Source: Mucilaginibacter_A sp964236465 (lineage in GTDB: Bacteria; Bacteroidota; Bacteroidia; Sphingobacteriales; Sphingobacteriaceae). Taken from it: a stretch of DNA of 64,000 nucleotides. The notes under the pieces were generated by a model, which was given only the letters and a program-made list of their open reading frames with translations, was not told the origin of the DNA and ran no database searches. The translations under genes and the position numbers were made by a program. Positions 51,601-60,120 of this stretch are shown here, one piece after another (the stretch's first letter is position 1; each line of letters begins with the position of its first letter). The stretch spans positions 1-64,000 of the forward strand of contig CAXSBZ010000010.1 in assembly GCA_964236465.1 (NCBI GenBank), written 5' to 3'.

Positions 51601-51655
51601 AATACCTAAGAAAGTGATTGTGGTAAAAGGCAGGATTGTGAATATGGTGGTTTAG
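48650..51655 (+). CDS. leuS: Leucyl-tRNA synthetase with an AT-rich insert
   Basis: 1001 aa, longer than the about 930 usual in the phylum. Class I motifs: DMFPYPSGAGLHVGHPLGY (HxGH at 48-51) and KMSKSKFNVVNP (774-778). CP1 editing domain around residues 220-420 with TTRVDTTFG. Between the catalytic core (LINQGMIQGRSSFVYRL, about 640) and KMSKS lies an enlarged region of about 130 residues (DYLIDLDIYNEPKPTVFVSK and onward) whose DNA (about 50575-50960) is visibly AT-richer than the rest of the gene. The enzyme charges tRNA-Leu and should be essential; the insert falls in a naturally variable region. Confidence 0.95.
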   Translation: MDYQFKKIESEWQKFWAENQTFKVENHSSKPKYYVLDMFPYPSGAGLHVGHPLGYIASDIFARYKRLKGFNVLHPMGYDSFGLPAEQYAIQTGQHPAITTAQNIATYRRQLDQIGFSFDWSREVRTSSPDYYKWTQWIFMQLFNSWYNLETDRAEPISTLIQKFEAEGNHAVKAVSDEDVLNFSAEEYASFTDEKKQEELLKYRLTYLRESTVNWCAALGTVLANDEVKDGFSERGGYPVEQKKMMQWSMRITAYAERLLQGLDTIDWPEPLKEMQRNWIGKSVGAMVEFEVEPVVGNFELSQDSPLEPAKIAVFTTRVDTTFGVTFVVLAPEHELVKHLTTPDQQADIDAYIDQAKKKSELDRMADTKTVSGAFTGSYVINPLNEEKVPVWIADYVLAGYGTGAVMGVPSGDARDHRFATHFNLPIVAILDTQKEVLKEADATKEGHYINSGFINGMTYKEATAAVIAKLEELGAGKAKINFRMRDAIFGRQRYWGEPVPVYFKNGLPQLIEENELPLVLPEVDKYLPTESGEPPLARAENWKYQNEFEYELSTMPGWAGSSWYWYRYMASPEERKENVFAPKEAIDYWKDVDLYIGGSEHATGHLLYSRFWNKFLKDLGLVVEEEPFKKLINQGMIQGRSSFVYRLNIDYLIDLDIYNEPKPTVFVSKNLVDSIEKNGLNKDIKTILEKKYAELNDGLPSIAEFVGFSAFHVDVNIVSNDILDLEAFMNSREEYNNAEYILENGSFFPDFSFVEDIIEDKNARFICGHEVEKMSKSKFNVVNPDEMIERYGADTLRMYEMFLGPLEQSKPWNTNGIEGVFKFLRKFWKLFHDDAFNFRVINEAPTKAELKSLHKIIKKVEDDVERFSFNTSVSSFMIAVNELTELKCAKRSILQDMVVILSPYAPHICEELWKLLGNEAGSLSYTDFPKFNPEFLVEDAFSYPISINGKTKTNLNIPLDLDLKEVETMVLADENVQKYLAGQIPKKVIVVKGRIVNMVV

Positions 51656-51656
51656 C

Positions 51657-51743
51657 GAGGCGAAGGATGAAAAGGTAAAAGGATAAAGGTTTGCAAGCCC
51701 TCATACCTTTTACCTTTCACCTTTCTACCCTTAACCCTTCCGC
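51657..51743. terminator. Imperfect purine/pyrimidine inverted repeat after leuS
   Basis: GGCGAAGGATGAAAAGGTAA on the left and a matching pyrimidine run (TACCTTTTACCTTTCACC, then CTTCCGCC) on the right can fold into a long imperfect stem around TTTGCAAGCCCTCA. It starts within a few bases of the leuS stop. It may terminate transcription or be another dispersed repeat. Confidence 0.45.
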
Positions 51744-51763
51744 CTTGTAAAGAACGGGTTACA

Positions 51764-51777
51764 ATGCTTCTTTTATC
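51764..51777 (+). repeat. Dispersed repeat core (ATGCTTCTTTTATC)
   Basis: Extension ATACAAAAAAAC; 66 bases before the TonB-type receptor ATG. Confidence 0.75.
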
Positions 51778-51843
51778 ATACAAAAAAACTTTTTGGCCGT
51801 AACAATTATCAATTTCGTTCCTCCTAATACCAAAACTATTGAA

Positions 51844-54387
51844 ATGAAACGTTTACTTATACTTTTTACCTTTTCCCTATTTGCAATTTCTGCGCGGGCA
51901 CAGTTTCCGGGTGGTGGCGGCGGCTCGTCAGTTACTGGCCGGATTTCGGGCGTTGTTATCGATTCGGTTACCAAAAAACCTATTGATTACGCAACCATTA
52001 CTTTATATAGAAGTGGTGGCAAAGTGCCGCTAAACGGTGTGGTAACGGATGAAAAAGGCGTTTTTCGCATCAACAATATTGCTAACGGAAAGTATAAAAT
52101 AGCTATCAGTTTTATCGGCTATCCAACCAAAACCTTCGATCCGGTAACTACAACGCCAGCCAAGCCGGATTATAGCATGGGCAATGTTCGGTTATCGCCT
52201 TCCGGCCGTACATTAAAAGGGGTGGAAATTGTTGGGACCAATGCATTGATTGAAAACCGAATTGATAAAATAGTTTTCAATGCGGAAAAAGATATTACTT
52301 CTGCAAGCGGTAATGCGACAGATGTTTTAAGAAAAGTGCCTTTATTGTCTGTTGATATCAATGGTAATGTGGCATTGCGCGGAGACCAGAACGTCCGGGT
52401 ACTGATTAACGGAAAACCGTCTGGCGCAACTTCTAACAATTTGGCTGATGTGCTGCGTTCTTTACCGGCTGATCAGATTAAGAATGTGGAGGTAATTACT
52501 TCGCCGTCTGCAAAATATGATGCAGAAGGTTCTGGAGGTATCATCAATATCATTACAAAAAGTAAAAACGTGGCCGGCGTGAGCGGTTCTGTAAGCGGCG
52601 GTGTAGGCACAAGGCAAAATAATGGTAACATCAACCTCAACATTAAACAAAACCGATTAGCTATTACCGCCAATTTGGGTGGAAATTTTACCTGGCCGCA
52701 AACTACGCCAACTACTTTTTTTAGTTATAATGACACCTCCAGAACGCAAACTAACCAAAACAGCACCAGCAAAGTAAAACGTTATGCTGGTTCAGGTTCA
52801 GGGACTGTAAATTATGATTTTAATAATTTCAACAGTATTAATTCTACCATCAGGTTTAACCAGGGCGGGTTCAAAACTAATGCTTTGATCAACAACACCA
52901 CTACTGACCCTACTTATGGAAATGTGGCCTACAATAATAATAACGACGCTAAAACCACTTTTGGCGGTTTTGATTGGAATGCTGATTTTACACATAAATT
53001 TAAAAAAGAAGGTGAAGAATTATCCATTGCCGGGCAGTGGAGCCATAGTGTTACGCAGGTAGATTATACTTCATTGTTTGCTGCCATTGCGCCATCAACA
53101 AATTCTTTTCAAAATCAGCAGGCCAATAATGATGGTATCAATAATGAATATACAGCCCAGGCAGATTACACGTTGCCGGTAAATAAAATATTAAAAATCG
53201 AAGCTGGTGCCAAATCGATTTTCAGGGTCATCAATAGTAATTCAGATTTTTATAATCAGGTTAATGGCGGCAACTTTAATTTTAACCCGGCAACTTCCAA
53301 CCATTATGATTACAATCAGGATGTGTATGCTGGTTACAGCGTATTTAGTTTTACGCTGCCCAAAAGCGTTGGTTTACAGATTGGTGCACGTGTAGAAAAC
53401 ACACAGATTGAAGGAAAATCTGCCAATACATTGTTGGGTTTAGTTCCGTTCAATAATAGTTACACAACATTTATCCCAAGTTTTGCGCTTTCCAAAACCC
53501 TGGGCACCAAAACTTTTAAGCTGAGCTATACAAAACGTATCCAGCGGCCAAGCTTGCAGTTTCTAAACCCTTTTTTAAATACCAGCAATGTTCAAAATCA
53601 GTCTGTCGGGAACCCGTATTTATCGCCGGAGGTTTCTCAAACTGTCGAACTGAACTTTAACACTTTTATCAAATCCTCAGTAATCAACGCTTCGGTTTAT
53701 TACAAACATACCAATAATGTGATTGAAAGTTTGGTGAGTACAGTTGCTTATACTACTGTTAACTCCAGCGGTACAGATGTTACCCGTAATGTTAACCGCA
53801 CCAATTATTACAATATCGGCAAAAATAATTCGCTTGGTGTAAGTTTCTTTGGTTCCATCACGCCTATCAAGCCGTTAACGTTCCGGGCAAGCATCAATAC
53901 ATTTACTTATAATCCAAGTGCAAGCGGTGCTTTTCAGGCACAGCAATCCAGTACCGGGACTTATATTCTCTACAATGTTTTTGCAAACGGCACTTTAGAG
54001 TTGAAAAAAGGTTTTTCTGCGGAGACTTTTGCCATTTTAAATTCGCCTCGCCGAACCATTCAGGGTACAAATCCTTCTTTTGGATTCATCGGTTTTGGGA
54101 TGAAAAAGCAAGTGCTTAACAAAAAAGCATCTATTGGTTTCAATACACTTTCTCCATTTACCAAAGCAATCAATTTCAATCAAACCATTCATACAGATCA
54201 TTTAATGCAAAGCAGTAAAACAGCATTTCCGTTCCGTTCTTTTGGTTTGACATTCAGCTACAATTTTGGTAAGATCAACTACAATGTTCAGCCGAAAAAA
54301 GGAATCAACAATGATGATCTTAAACAAGGTGATTCAGGCGGCTCAGGTGTTCCAAGCGGCAGCAATGGCGGCGGCAGGGGACAATAA
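51844..54387 (+). CDS. TonB-dependent receptor-like outer-membrane protein with CarboxypepD_reg domain
   Basis: 847 aa from the ATG at 51844 (a Sec signal ends ISARAQ; the open codons upstream belong to the leader). Residues 30-110 are a CarboxypepD_reg-like beta-sandwich (GRISGVVIDSVTKKPIDYATITL). The plug includes VLRKVPLLSVDINGNVALRGDQNVRVLINGKPSG and IKNVEVITSPSAKYDAEGSGGIINIITK. The 22-strand-type barrel ends in the Gly/Asn/Ser-rich tail. It belongs to the outer_membrane_beta-barrel family (OMP_b-brl_3), commonly uptake receptors without a SusD partner; the ligand is unknown. Confidence 0.93.
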   Translation: MKRLLILFTFSLFAISARAQFPGGGGGSSVTGRISGVVIDSVTKKPIDYATITLYRSGGKVPLNGVVTDEKGVFRINNIANGKYKIAISFIGYPTKTFDPVTTTPAKPDYSMGNVRLSPSGRTLKGVEIVGTNALIENRIDKIVFNAEKDITSASGNATDVLRKVPLLSVDINGNVALRGDQNVRVLINGKPSGATSNNLADVLRSLPADQIKNVEVITSPSAKYDAEGSGGIINIITKSKNVAGVSGSVSGGVGTRQNNGNINLNIKQNRLAITANLGGNFTWPQTTPTTFFSYNDTSRTQTNQNSTSKVKRYAGSGSGTVNYDFNNFNSINSTIRFNQGGFKTNALINNTTTDPTYGNVAYNNNNDAKTTFGGFDWNADFTHKFKKEGEELSIAGQWSHSVTQVDYTSLFAAIAPSTNSFQNQQANNDGINNEYTAQADYTLPVNKILKIEAGAKSIFRVINSNSDFYNQVNGGNFNFNPATSNHYDYNQDVYAGYSVFSFTLPKSVGLQIGARVENTQIEGKSANTLLGLVPFNNSYTTFIPSFALSKTLGTKTFKLSYTKRIQRPSLQFLNPFLNTSNVQNQSVGNPYLSPEVSQTVELNFNTFIKSSVINASVYYKHTNNVIESLVSTVAYTTVNSSGTDVTRNVNRTNYYNIGKNNSLGVSFFGSITPIKPLTFRASINTFTYNPSASGAFQAQQSSTGTYILYNVFANGTLELKKGFSAETFAILNSPRRTIQGTNPSFGFIGFGMKKQVLNKKASIGFNTLSPFTKAINFNQTIHTDHLMQSSKTAFPFRSFGLTFSYNFGKINYNVQPKKGINNDDLKQGDSGGSGVPSGSNGGGRGQ

Positions 54388-54399
54388 CAGTTTTTACCC

Positions 54400-54413
54400 G
54401 ATAAAAGAAGCAT
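54400..54413 (-). repeat. Dispersed repeat core (GATAAAAGAAGCAT)
   Basis: Extension CAGTTTTTACCC upstream; follows the receptor gene by 12 bases. Confidence 0.8.
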
Positions 54414-54472
54414 TCGAATCCAATCCGTTGGCGGTAATGCTACGAGCCACTTAACGCATACAAATACAAAGT

Positions 54473-55135
54473 ATGGAACAAAAAATAAAGATACTAATCT
54501 ATTTTCACGCGTTTTTTGGAGGACTTGGTTTAATCACAGGAATGATGAGCATTTTTGTGAAAAAAGGTGGAATAAATCATAAAAAGTTAGGAATAGTTTT
54601 TTCATACGCAATGGTTATAAGTTCATTGATTTCTCTTTTTGTAGCAAGAATGCCAAAACACGAAAACTTATTTTTATTCTTAATTGGAATATTTACAATA
54701 TATATGGTTTTGGCAGGAAATAGAGCCTTGACTTTAAAAAATAAATCCAAAACACATGCAGATTGGATTGACAAATCAATTTCAGGAGCAATGTTGGTTG
54801 CTTCGTTAATTATGATTGTAATTGGAATCATCGGACTTTTACATCATCTTAACAGTAGCATTTTGTATGTTTTTTTTGGCGGTTTTGGTTTATTTATGAC
54901 ACTTAAAGATTTTCAAACATTTAACACCTTTACAGAAAAGAAAAATGCTTGGTTAAAAAGTCATTTAGGACGAATGATTGGAGCATTAATAGCATCATTT
55001 ACTGCTTTTTTGGTAGCAGGACTTCATATTGGAACAACATTAATTTGGATGCTGCCTACATTTATAGGAACGGCCTATATAATTTATTGGAATAGAAAAT
55101 TTAAAGAAAATAATAAGATTAAAATAAGCATTTAA
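54473..55135 (+). CDS. DUF2306-like integral membrane protein
   Basis: 220 aa with six to seven helices. IYFHAFFGGLGLITGMMSIFVKKGGINHKKLGIVFSYAMV at the start resembles DUF2306, with the conserved H-x-x-x-G turn (NHKKLG); the C-terminal SHLGRMIGALIASFTAFLVAGLHIG segment supports it. No function known. It is very AT-rich compared with the receptor gene before it, suggesting separate origin. Confidence 0.65.
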   Translation: MEQKIKILIYFHAFFGGLGLITGMMSIFVKKGGINHKKLGIVFSYAMVISSLISLFVARMPKHENLFLFLIGIFTIYMVLAGNRALTLKNKSKTHADWIDKSISGAMLVASLIMIVIGIIGLLHHLNSSILYVFFGGFGLFMTLKDFQTFNTFTEKKNAWLKSHLGRMIGALIASFTAFLVAGLHIGTTLIWMLPTFIGTAYIIYWNRKFKENNKIKISI

Positions 55136-55326
55136 AAATAAGCACTACCGACAACATTCGTTTAGCATTAGAGGAGCTGAAGTACAAAATTTGAACATTA
55201 GAAGTTCGATTAATTTTTGTGCAAAATCAAATATTGGTGTTTCTAATTCTCCATCATTGCCAAGCTCGAAACGTTCTAAGTTGGACTTTTTTGTTTTGGA
55301 TTGACAAACTTTCGCCTATCAACCTC

Positions 55327-56951
55327 TTAACCTTTCGCCTTCTTCACCCGCTTCAAAATCAGCAAATTTTGCCCGTTTGTACTGATGCCGCTGATATTAT
55401 TTTGATAAAGGTTAACCAGTTTATAATAATACAAGATCACAACCGGCGATTCCTGCATCACCAAATTGTCCATTTGGCGATATAATTTAAAACGTTCTTG
55501 ATCGGTTTTGGCCAGATAACTGGCTTCAAATAACCGGTCGAAATAAGCATTATAAAAACTCGTATAGTTTGGTCCGAAAGGAACTTTATTGTGCGAGTAA
55601 AAAACCGACAAATAATTCTCGGCATCCGGATAATCTGCAATCCAATTGCCCCGAAAAAAGTTGATGCTGTTTTTAGCGATCATTTCTCGCAAACTTGCGC
55701 CCTGGCTCACTTCAACCCGAGTTTTGATACCAACGGCATTCAATTGTCCTTGCACAAATTCAATTAAATCTCGGTAAGTAGTTGTGGTATTCAGCAGGAT
55801 TTCCGGGACGGGATGCACGTTATCAAAACCTGCTTCCGCCAATAAAGCCCGTGCTTTTTCCGGATCGTAATGATAACCTTGCACTGCCTGCTGTTCAAAA
55901 CCAGGCATCCCAACCGGCACAAAACCAGCATGGCCGGGCGTGCCAATACTGTTGCGCAGGTATTTAACCATTTTTTCGCGGTCGATGGCGTAATTGATCG
56001 CCTGCCTTACTTTTTTAATCCGCAACGGCGAGTTTTTTACGATGGCCAGATTTGTATCCACCAGCATCCCCAAATATTCTGTGTTGAGATAGGGCCTTGT
56101 TTTAAATTGAAATTTGCCTTGATACTTCTTCGTGATCTTGCCGGATTTGGTTAAAATATCGTCGCGGTAACTGCCGTCCACATCGTTAAAAAAATCCAGG
56201 TTATGCTTCACAAACTCCATAAAAGCCGTTTGTTTATTGGTGATAAAAGAAGCACGAACCGCATCCAGATAAGGCAGGCGGTAGCCATTTTCGATCTCCC
56301 AATAGTTTTTATTTTTAAGGAGAACCAGCACTTCGCCTTCTTTCCAGTATTTAAACTGAAACGGGCCGGTGCCAACAGGATGGCTGCGGAAATCTTTCCC
56401 ATAAAAATCAACTACCTCATGCGGCACAACAGAGCAATATTGCGCCGTCAGCAAGCTCATCATCGGCGGGAAAGGTTTGCGCAGATTGATGACAAATGTG
56501 GTATCATCAACTGCTTCAAATGCTTCTTTTATGGCAACTTTATCACTAAAAATCCAGGAACCGGAAGAGCCGATTTTGGGATCGATCAACCTGGAAAAAC
56601 TGTAAACAAAATCGGCGGCCACCGCTTTCCGGCCTTTTCCATTTTTAAATTGTGACGCATCTTGAAAAAAAACATCACTGCGCAGATGAAAAGTATAATG
56701 CAAACCATCTGCAGAAACTTCCCATGTTTTGGCAAGGCAAGGCTTGGTTTTTAAACTGTCATTAATCTGCACCAAGCCATTATAAAGCTGGTTATCGCAC
56801 CAAAGCGCATTCTGATTTCGTGCAAAAGCTGGATCAAGCGAAGTCAGCAAATCATCCATATTGATATTGAAAACCGTTTTGTCGGATTGATTTTCTGAGT
56901 GGCATCCACCCAAAAAAAACAGTGCTAAAAGAAGTATCAATAGATTTTTAT
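55327..56951 (-). CDS. ABC-type oligopeptide-binding lipoprotein (SBP family 5), fused at its 5' end to a DUF559 cassette
   Basis: The SBP_bac_5 body runs from about LNKNLLILLLALFFLGGCHSENQ (lipobox Cys) to the C-terminus: SLDPAFARNQNALWCDNQLYNGLVQ, KTWEVSADGLHYTFHLRSDVFFQ, AVAADFVYSFSRLIDP, GTGPFQFKYWKEGE, VRQAINYAIDREKMVKYL. It should bind peptides or similar ligands on the outer face of the inner membrane. No in-frame ATG remains before the signal sequence; only CTG or similar codons do, and the frame is continuous with the DUF559 gene upstream up to 57438. So expression is either as a DUF559-SBP fusion, which would bury the signal peptide, or from a non-ATG start near 56951. No permease genes are adjacent. 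Confidence 0.85.
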
Positions 56952-56978
56952 TCAGATTTGTCTTGCCGCTTTGTATAT

Positions 56979-57438
56979 CTCCACCCTGGTTCTCTTCCCC
57001 CTTTTGAAGGGGGCCAGGGGGATGACCTTCCTGCTTCTTTCTGTCCTCAAATGCCTCCACAAAAATCTCTAAAGTTCTAATTACATTCAAAAAATCGTAT
57101 AAAACCTCATCGTCCTCAAAACGGATAATCTGATAACCTAATTCTTGCAACTTCTGATCGCGAACAACGTCCCGTTGTACTTGTTCCTCATTTTGATGAC
57201 TTCTTCCATCCAACTCAATGACCAACTGCAATTCCTTACAAAAAAAATCAGCAATATAATTACCAATTGGCCGCTGCCGCAGAAATGGGAAACCGCAAAA
57301 CCCTTTAGCTCGAAGTAATTCACTCCAAAGCCTGATTTCTGCCGGTGTAGAATCATTGCGCAAATTGCGGGCTAATTGTTTATTTTGCTTGTTGTAATGA
57401 TTGTTCAATGTTGAAGATTTAAGTTCGATTAAGATCAT
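56979..57438 (-). CDS. DUF559 (Vsr-like) endonuclease-domain protein
   Basis: About 150 codons from the ATG at 57438 before the frame enters the SBP lipoprotein. NKQLARNLRNDSTPAEIRLW and LWSELLRAKGFCGFPFLRQRPIGNYIADFFCKELQLVIELDGRSHQ carry the very-short-patch-repair-like core (Asp of ADFF, Glu-x-Asp of IELDG); YQIIRFEDDEVLYDFLNVI ends the domain. The tail EGHPPGPLQKGEENQGG is translated inverted repeat. There is no stop codon before the lipoprotein, so the end given is arbitrary. Nuclease activity is expected from the fold; a homing or transposition role is inference. Confidence 0.8.
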
Positions 57439-57476
57439 CCCCCTAACCCCCTTCAAAAGGGGGAAGAGAACCAGGG
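56984..57476. mobile_element. 493-bp DUF559 endonuclease cassette with 42-bp terminal inverted repeats
   Basis: Ends 56984-57025 and 57435-57476 are inverted copies with two mismatches (CCCTGGTTCTCTTCCCCC at the outer edge). Each end contains a CCCCCTT-TTGA-AGGGGG hairpin. The only content is a DUF559 gene whose ATG (57438) lies in one repeat and which reads through the other. DUF559 genes with such repeats are frequent in Bacteroidetes and behave like small mobile units. No target-site duplication is obvious. Confidence 0.8.
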
Positions 57477-57520
57477 CGTTGATCTTGCAAGCGTTTGATA
57501 AAGAGTGAAGTTATAATTTA

Positions 57521-58453
57521 ATGATATTGGATCAAAAAAGAATCATTTCCCTGCTGGCTGCCGGAACCGAAATTGTATGCGAATTGGGTTTGGAAACCCA
57601 GTTGGTTGGCCGTTCGCATGAGTGTGATTACCCGGAAAGCATTCTGTATTTGCCTGTTTGCTCTTCGGCCATGCTGGATCAGACGGCAAACAGTTTGGAA
57701 ATAGATAAACAGGTAAAAGGTATTTTAACAGACGCTTTATCTTTTTATGAAATTAATCGTGAATTGATTAAGACCTTAAAGCCCAACGTGATCATCACCC
57801 AAACTCAATGCGAAGTTTGCGCGGTAAGTTTGAGCGATGTAGAAAAAGCTTTGGAAAATTTACTGGATTATCCGGTAGAAATTATTTCCTTGGAGCCGGA
57901 TAATTTAGATGCTGTTTTTACCGATATAAAAACAGTATCCGAAATTTTGGGCGTGCCCGAGCGCGGTGCAGATTTGCTGGAGCGGATGCAGGAAAGGATG
58001 GATTTGATTCGGCACAAGCTGAAATTCATCAGCCAAAAGCAAACAGTTGCTTGTATCGAATGGCTATCACCATTGATGATGGCCGGCAACTGGACACCGG
58101 AAATGGTGGAAATTGCAGGCGGAAACTCGGTTTTAGCGCAAAGCGGCAAGCATTCGCCAGCAATAGATTGGATGAATTTGGTTCAGGCTGATCCGGAGAT
58201 TATCATTGTGATGCCTTGCGGATTTAACATTGAACGAAGCTTGAAAGAAATGGATTTATTGCTGCAGCAAGCCTACTTTCAGGATTTGCAGGCAGTTAAA
58301 AACAACAAGCTTTTTATTGCAGACGGCAACCAGTATTTCAACCGTTCCGGGCCGCGTTTGGTAGATTCGGTAGAGATTTTGGCAGAAATTATCAACCCAA
58401 AACAGTTTATTTTTGGTTATGAAGGTGAAGGCTGGATAAAATTTAGCCTGTAA
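57521..58453 (+). CDS. BtuF/TroA-like cobalamin-type binding protein without signal peptide
   Basis: 310 aa. RIISLLAAGTEIVCELGLETQLVGRSHECDYPE, then VIITQTQCEVCAVSLSDVEKAL, and ACIEWLSPLMMAGNWTPEMVEIAGGNSVL are typical of the helical-backbone metal/B12-binding superfamily, in the group annotated cobalamin-binding protein. It has no leader or lipobox, as is common in this group, so it probably stays in the cytoplasm and is not a normal transporter partner. DAVFTDIKTV is encoded by a hybrid repeat palindrome (57909-57938). Overlaps nothing; PPK2 follows 13 bases on. Confidence 0.85.
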   Translation: MILDQKRIISLLAAGTEIVCELGLETQLVGRSHECDYPESILYLPVCSSAMLDQTANSLEIDKQVKGILTDALSFYEINRELIKTLKPNVIITQTQCEVCAVSLSDVEKALENLLDYPVEIISLEPDNLDAVFTDIKTVSEILGVPERGADLLERMQERMDLIRHKLKFISQKQTVACIEWLSPLMMAGNWTPEMVEIAGGNSVLAQSGKHSPAIDWMNLVQADPEIIIVMPCGFNIERSLKEMDLLLQQAYFQDLQAVKNNKLFIADGNQYFNRSGPRLVDSVEILAEIINPKQFIFGYEGEGWIKFSL

Positions 58454-58462
58454 AAGAAGCAT
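58449..58462 (-). repeat. Dispersed repeat core (TGTAAAAGAAGCAT) spanning a stop and leading to a start
   Basis: Contains the TAA stop of the BtuF-like gene and ends 4 bases before the ppk2 ATG. Confidence 0.75.
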
Positions 58463-58466
58463 CGAT

Positions 58467-59216
58467 ATGAGCAAAAAAATCAAACTAAAAGACATTTCCA
58501 CTTCTCCCGAAGAAAAAATAACGAAAGAAGAAGCGGCAAAAGAAAGCGTTGAGCTGACGGAAAAGCTGGCCGAAATCCAGAATAAATTGTATGCACAAAA
58601 GAAGTATGATGTGCTGATTGTTTTGCAAGGAATGGATGCTTCCGGGAAAGACAGCGCGGTGAAACATGTGTTTTCGGGCGTAAACCCGGCTGGTTGTCGT
58701 GTAAAATCATTCAAGGCACCAACGGAAGAAGAACGGGCGCATCATTTTTTGTGGCGTATCAGCAAAGAATGCCCGGAAAAAGGCATGATCCAGATTTTTA
58801 ACCGTTCGCAGTACGAAGATATTTTGGTGCCGGCGGTTAATAAACTAATTGATGATGAGTTGATGAAATCTCGTTGTGATGAAATTAATGCTTTTGAAAA
58901 AGGGCTGGTTCGCAACAATACAATCCTGATGAAATTTTACCTGCATATTTCGCATGACAAACAGGTAGAGAAATTGCAGGAACGCAAAACCAACGAATAT
59001 AAACGCTGGAAATACCAGAAAGAAGATATTGCAGCCATCAGCAAGCACGATGATTTTGCTAAAGTTTATGAATATATTTTTGAACATTGTGCCGATGCTG
59101 CTCACTGGAAAGTTATTCCGGCTGATAAAAAGTGGTATAAAAACTATTCGCTGCTAAACGAGATTGTGCAGGAACTGGAAAAGTATGAAATCCATTTTCC
59201 GAAGGTGGAGTTGTAG
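58467..59216 (+). CDS. ppk2: Polyphosphate kinase 2 family protein
   Basis: 249 aa, single-domain PPK2. Walker A-like QGMDASGKDSAVKHVFSGVNPAG (about residues 52-74), lid-type KAPTEEERAHHFLWRISKECP, and Walker B FNRSQYEDILVP; KFYLHISHDKQVEKLQERKTNEYKRWKY is the conserved arginine/lysine region. It transfers phosphate between polyphosphate and nucleoside mono- or diphosphates in the cytoplasm. It is probably cotranscribed with the BtuF-like gene and connects functionally with the Ppx protein at 8970. Confidence 0.93.
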   Translation: MSKKIKLKDISTSPEEKITKEEAAKESVELTEKLAEIQNKLYAQKKYDVLIVLQGMDASGKDSAVKHVFSGVNPAGCRVKSFKAPTEEERAHHFLWRISKECPEKGMIQIFNRSQYEDILVPAVNKLIDDELMKSRCDEINAFEKGLVRNNTILMKFYLHISHDKQVEKLQERKTNEYKRWKYQKEDIAAISKHDDFAKVYEYIFEHCADAAHWKVIPADKKWYKNYSLLNEIVQELEKYEIHFPKVEL

Positions 59217-59218
59217 GT

Positions 59219-59485
59219 TTAGAGTTTATCGTAGTGACCTTTTAACGATAAGACGTAAAGAGCATTTTCCTTTACTTCATATACAAATCTGTCTTTTTCT
59301 GTAATGCGTCTCGACCATTTTCCTGACAAGTGATATTTTAAGGCTTCCGGTTTTCCTATCCCTTGATATGGGTTATCTAAAGCAGAAGCTGTTAATTCAC
59401 GAATACGCTTTAATATTTTTTGATTTCCTGTTTTCTTCCAAAAATCTAAGTCTTGTGTTGCTCTGGAAGTCAGTTCTATTTCCAT
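59219..59485 (-). CDS. yoeB: Txe/YoeB family toxin (mRNA endonuclease)
   Basis: 88 aa. ATQDLDFWKKTGNQKILKRIREL, GIGKPEALKYHLSGKWSRRITEKDRFVYEV and SLKGHYDKL carry the YoeB active-site residues (Glu of GKPE, Arg of SRRI, His of GHY). It cleaves mRNA at the ribosome when free of antitoxin. The antitoxin gene overlaps its start by 10 bases. Confidence 0.93.
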   Translation of the reverse strand: MEIELTSRATQDLDFWKKTGNQKILKRIRELTASALDNPYQGIGKPEALKYHLSGKWSRRITEKDRFVYEVKENALYVLSLKGHYDKL

Positions 59486-59682
59486 ATATCGTCCAGTGTA
59501 ATTTTTGTGGTACGTCCGGCTTTAATATCTTCATCGCCTTGTTTTATTTTGGCAACAAATTCTGGATCGTAAGGGGAGTCTTTAGCAGGTTCAGTTATTT
59601 CGAATTCAAGTGTACGTGCTAACTCCATTATTAAAGCCAGATGCTTTTCTTTTAAGTTTGTGATCACAATTTCCATAACCAA
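59476..59682 (-). CDS. Antitoxin partner of YoeB
   Basis: 68 aa. The N-terminal strand-helix (MEIVITNLKEKHLALIMELAR) is followed by a flexible acidic tail (EPAKDSPYDPEFVAKIKQGDEDIKAGRTTKITLDDIW). It is a bacteroidetal antitoxin type (DUF2683-like) that regularly precedes YoeB. A second start at the third codon is possible. It should bind the toxin and repress the operon. Confidence 0.82.
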   Translation of the reverse strand: MVMEIVITNLKEKHLALIMELARTLEFEITEPAKDSPYDPEFVAKIKQGDEDIKAGRTTKITLDDIWK

Positions 59683-59712
59683 ATTTACAATTAATTTATA
59701 GGCATATTTTCA

Positions 59713-59943
59713 TCAAGCAAAATTATCACTTAGCAATTTTTCAGAGGTTAGCGTTTTACTTGCCATTTTTAGTATCTGAAGGGCAAATTCTTTTTTAACT
59801 GTCGGAAAGTTCTCCAAGAACTCATCTAAAGTTTCCCCTGTTTCTATATAATCAAACAATGCCTGGATGGGAACACGTGTTCCGGTAAAAACGGGTGTTC
59901 CACCCATCGTTTCCGGGTCGATATTGATAGCACCGTAATTCAT
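59713..59943 (-). CDS. DUF433 protein (antitoxin-like)
   Basis: 76 aa. INIDPETMGGTPVFTGTRVPIQALFDYIETGETLDEFLENFPTV is a textbook DUF433 HTH-type domain (D-P-x-x-x-G-G-x-P-x-x-x-G-T-R-V-P). Such genes usually sit before a DUF5615 PIN-like toxin; here the next gene downstream is the YoeB antitoxin instead, 30 bases away, so the toxin seems lost. Probable regulator or orphan antitoxin. Confidence 0.9.
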   Translation of the reverse strand: MNYGAINIDPETMGGTPVFTGTRVPIQALFDYIETGETLDEFLENFPTVKKEFALQILKMASKTLTSEKLLSDNFA

Positions 59944-60105
59944 CGTTTTGTTTTTGGTTTATATCAAAATTACAAAAAATAACCGCTCTGATAAATAGGT
60001 TTTAAGCTTTTTGTGGTTTCATTGATAATAAAACTAACTGTTTCTGTTTCGGATAATTCACCTAAAACCGGTTGGCAGTCCTGCTGTTCTTTCTAAAAAT
60101 ATACC

Positions 60106-60119
60106 GATAAAAGAAGCAT
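60106..60119 (-). repeat. Dispersed repeat core, one base before an ATG
   Basis: GATAAAAGAAGCAT, C, ATG of the OYE-family gene; upstream extension AAAAATATACC. Confidence 0.8.
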
Positions 60120-60120
60120 C

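Noticed and set aside
56979..57438. DUF559 protein as a Vsr/restriction-modification component
   Set aside because: No methyltransferase or restriction gene is near; inverted repeats at both ends explain its presence better.
59713..59943. DUF433 and the YoeB pair as one three-gene toxin system
   Set aside because: The YoeB/antitoxin pair is complete by itself, and DUF433 normally partners a PIN-like toxin that is missing here.
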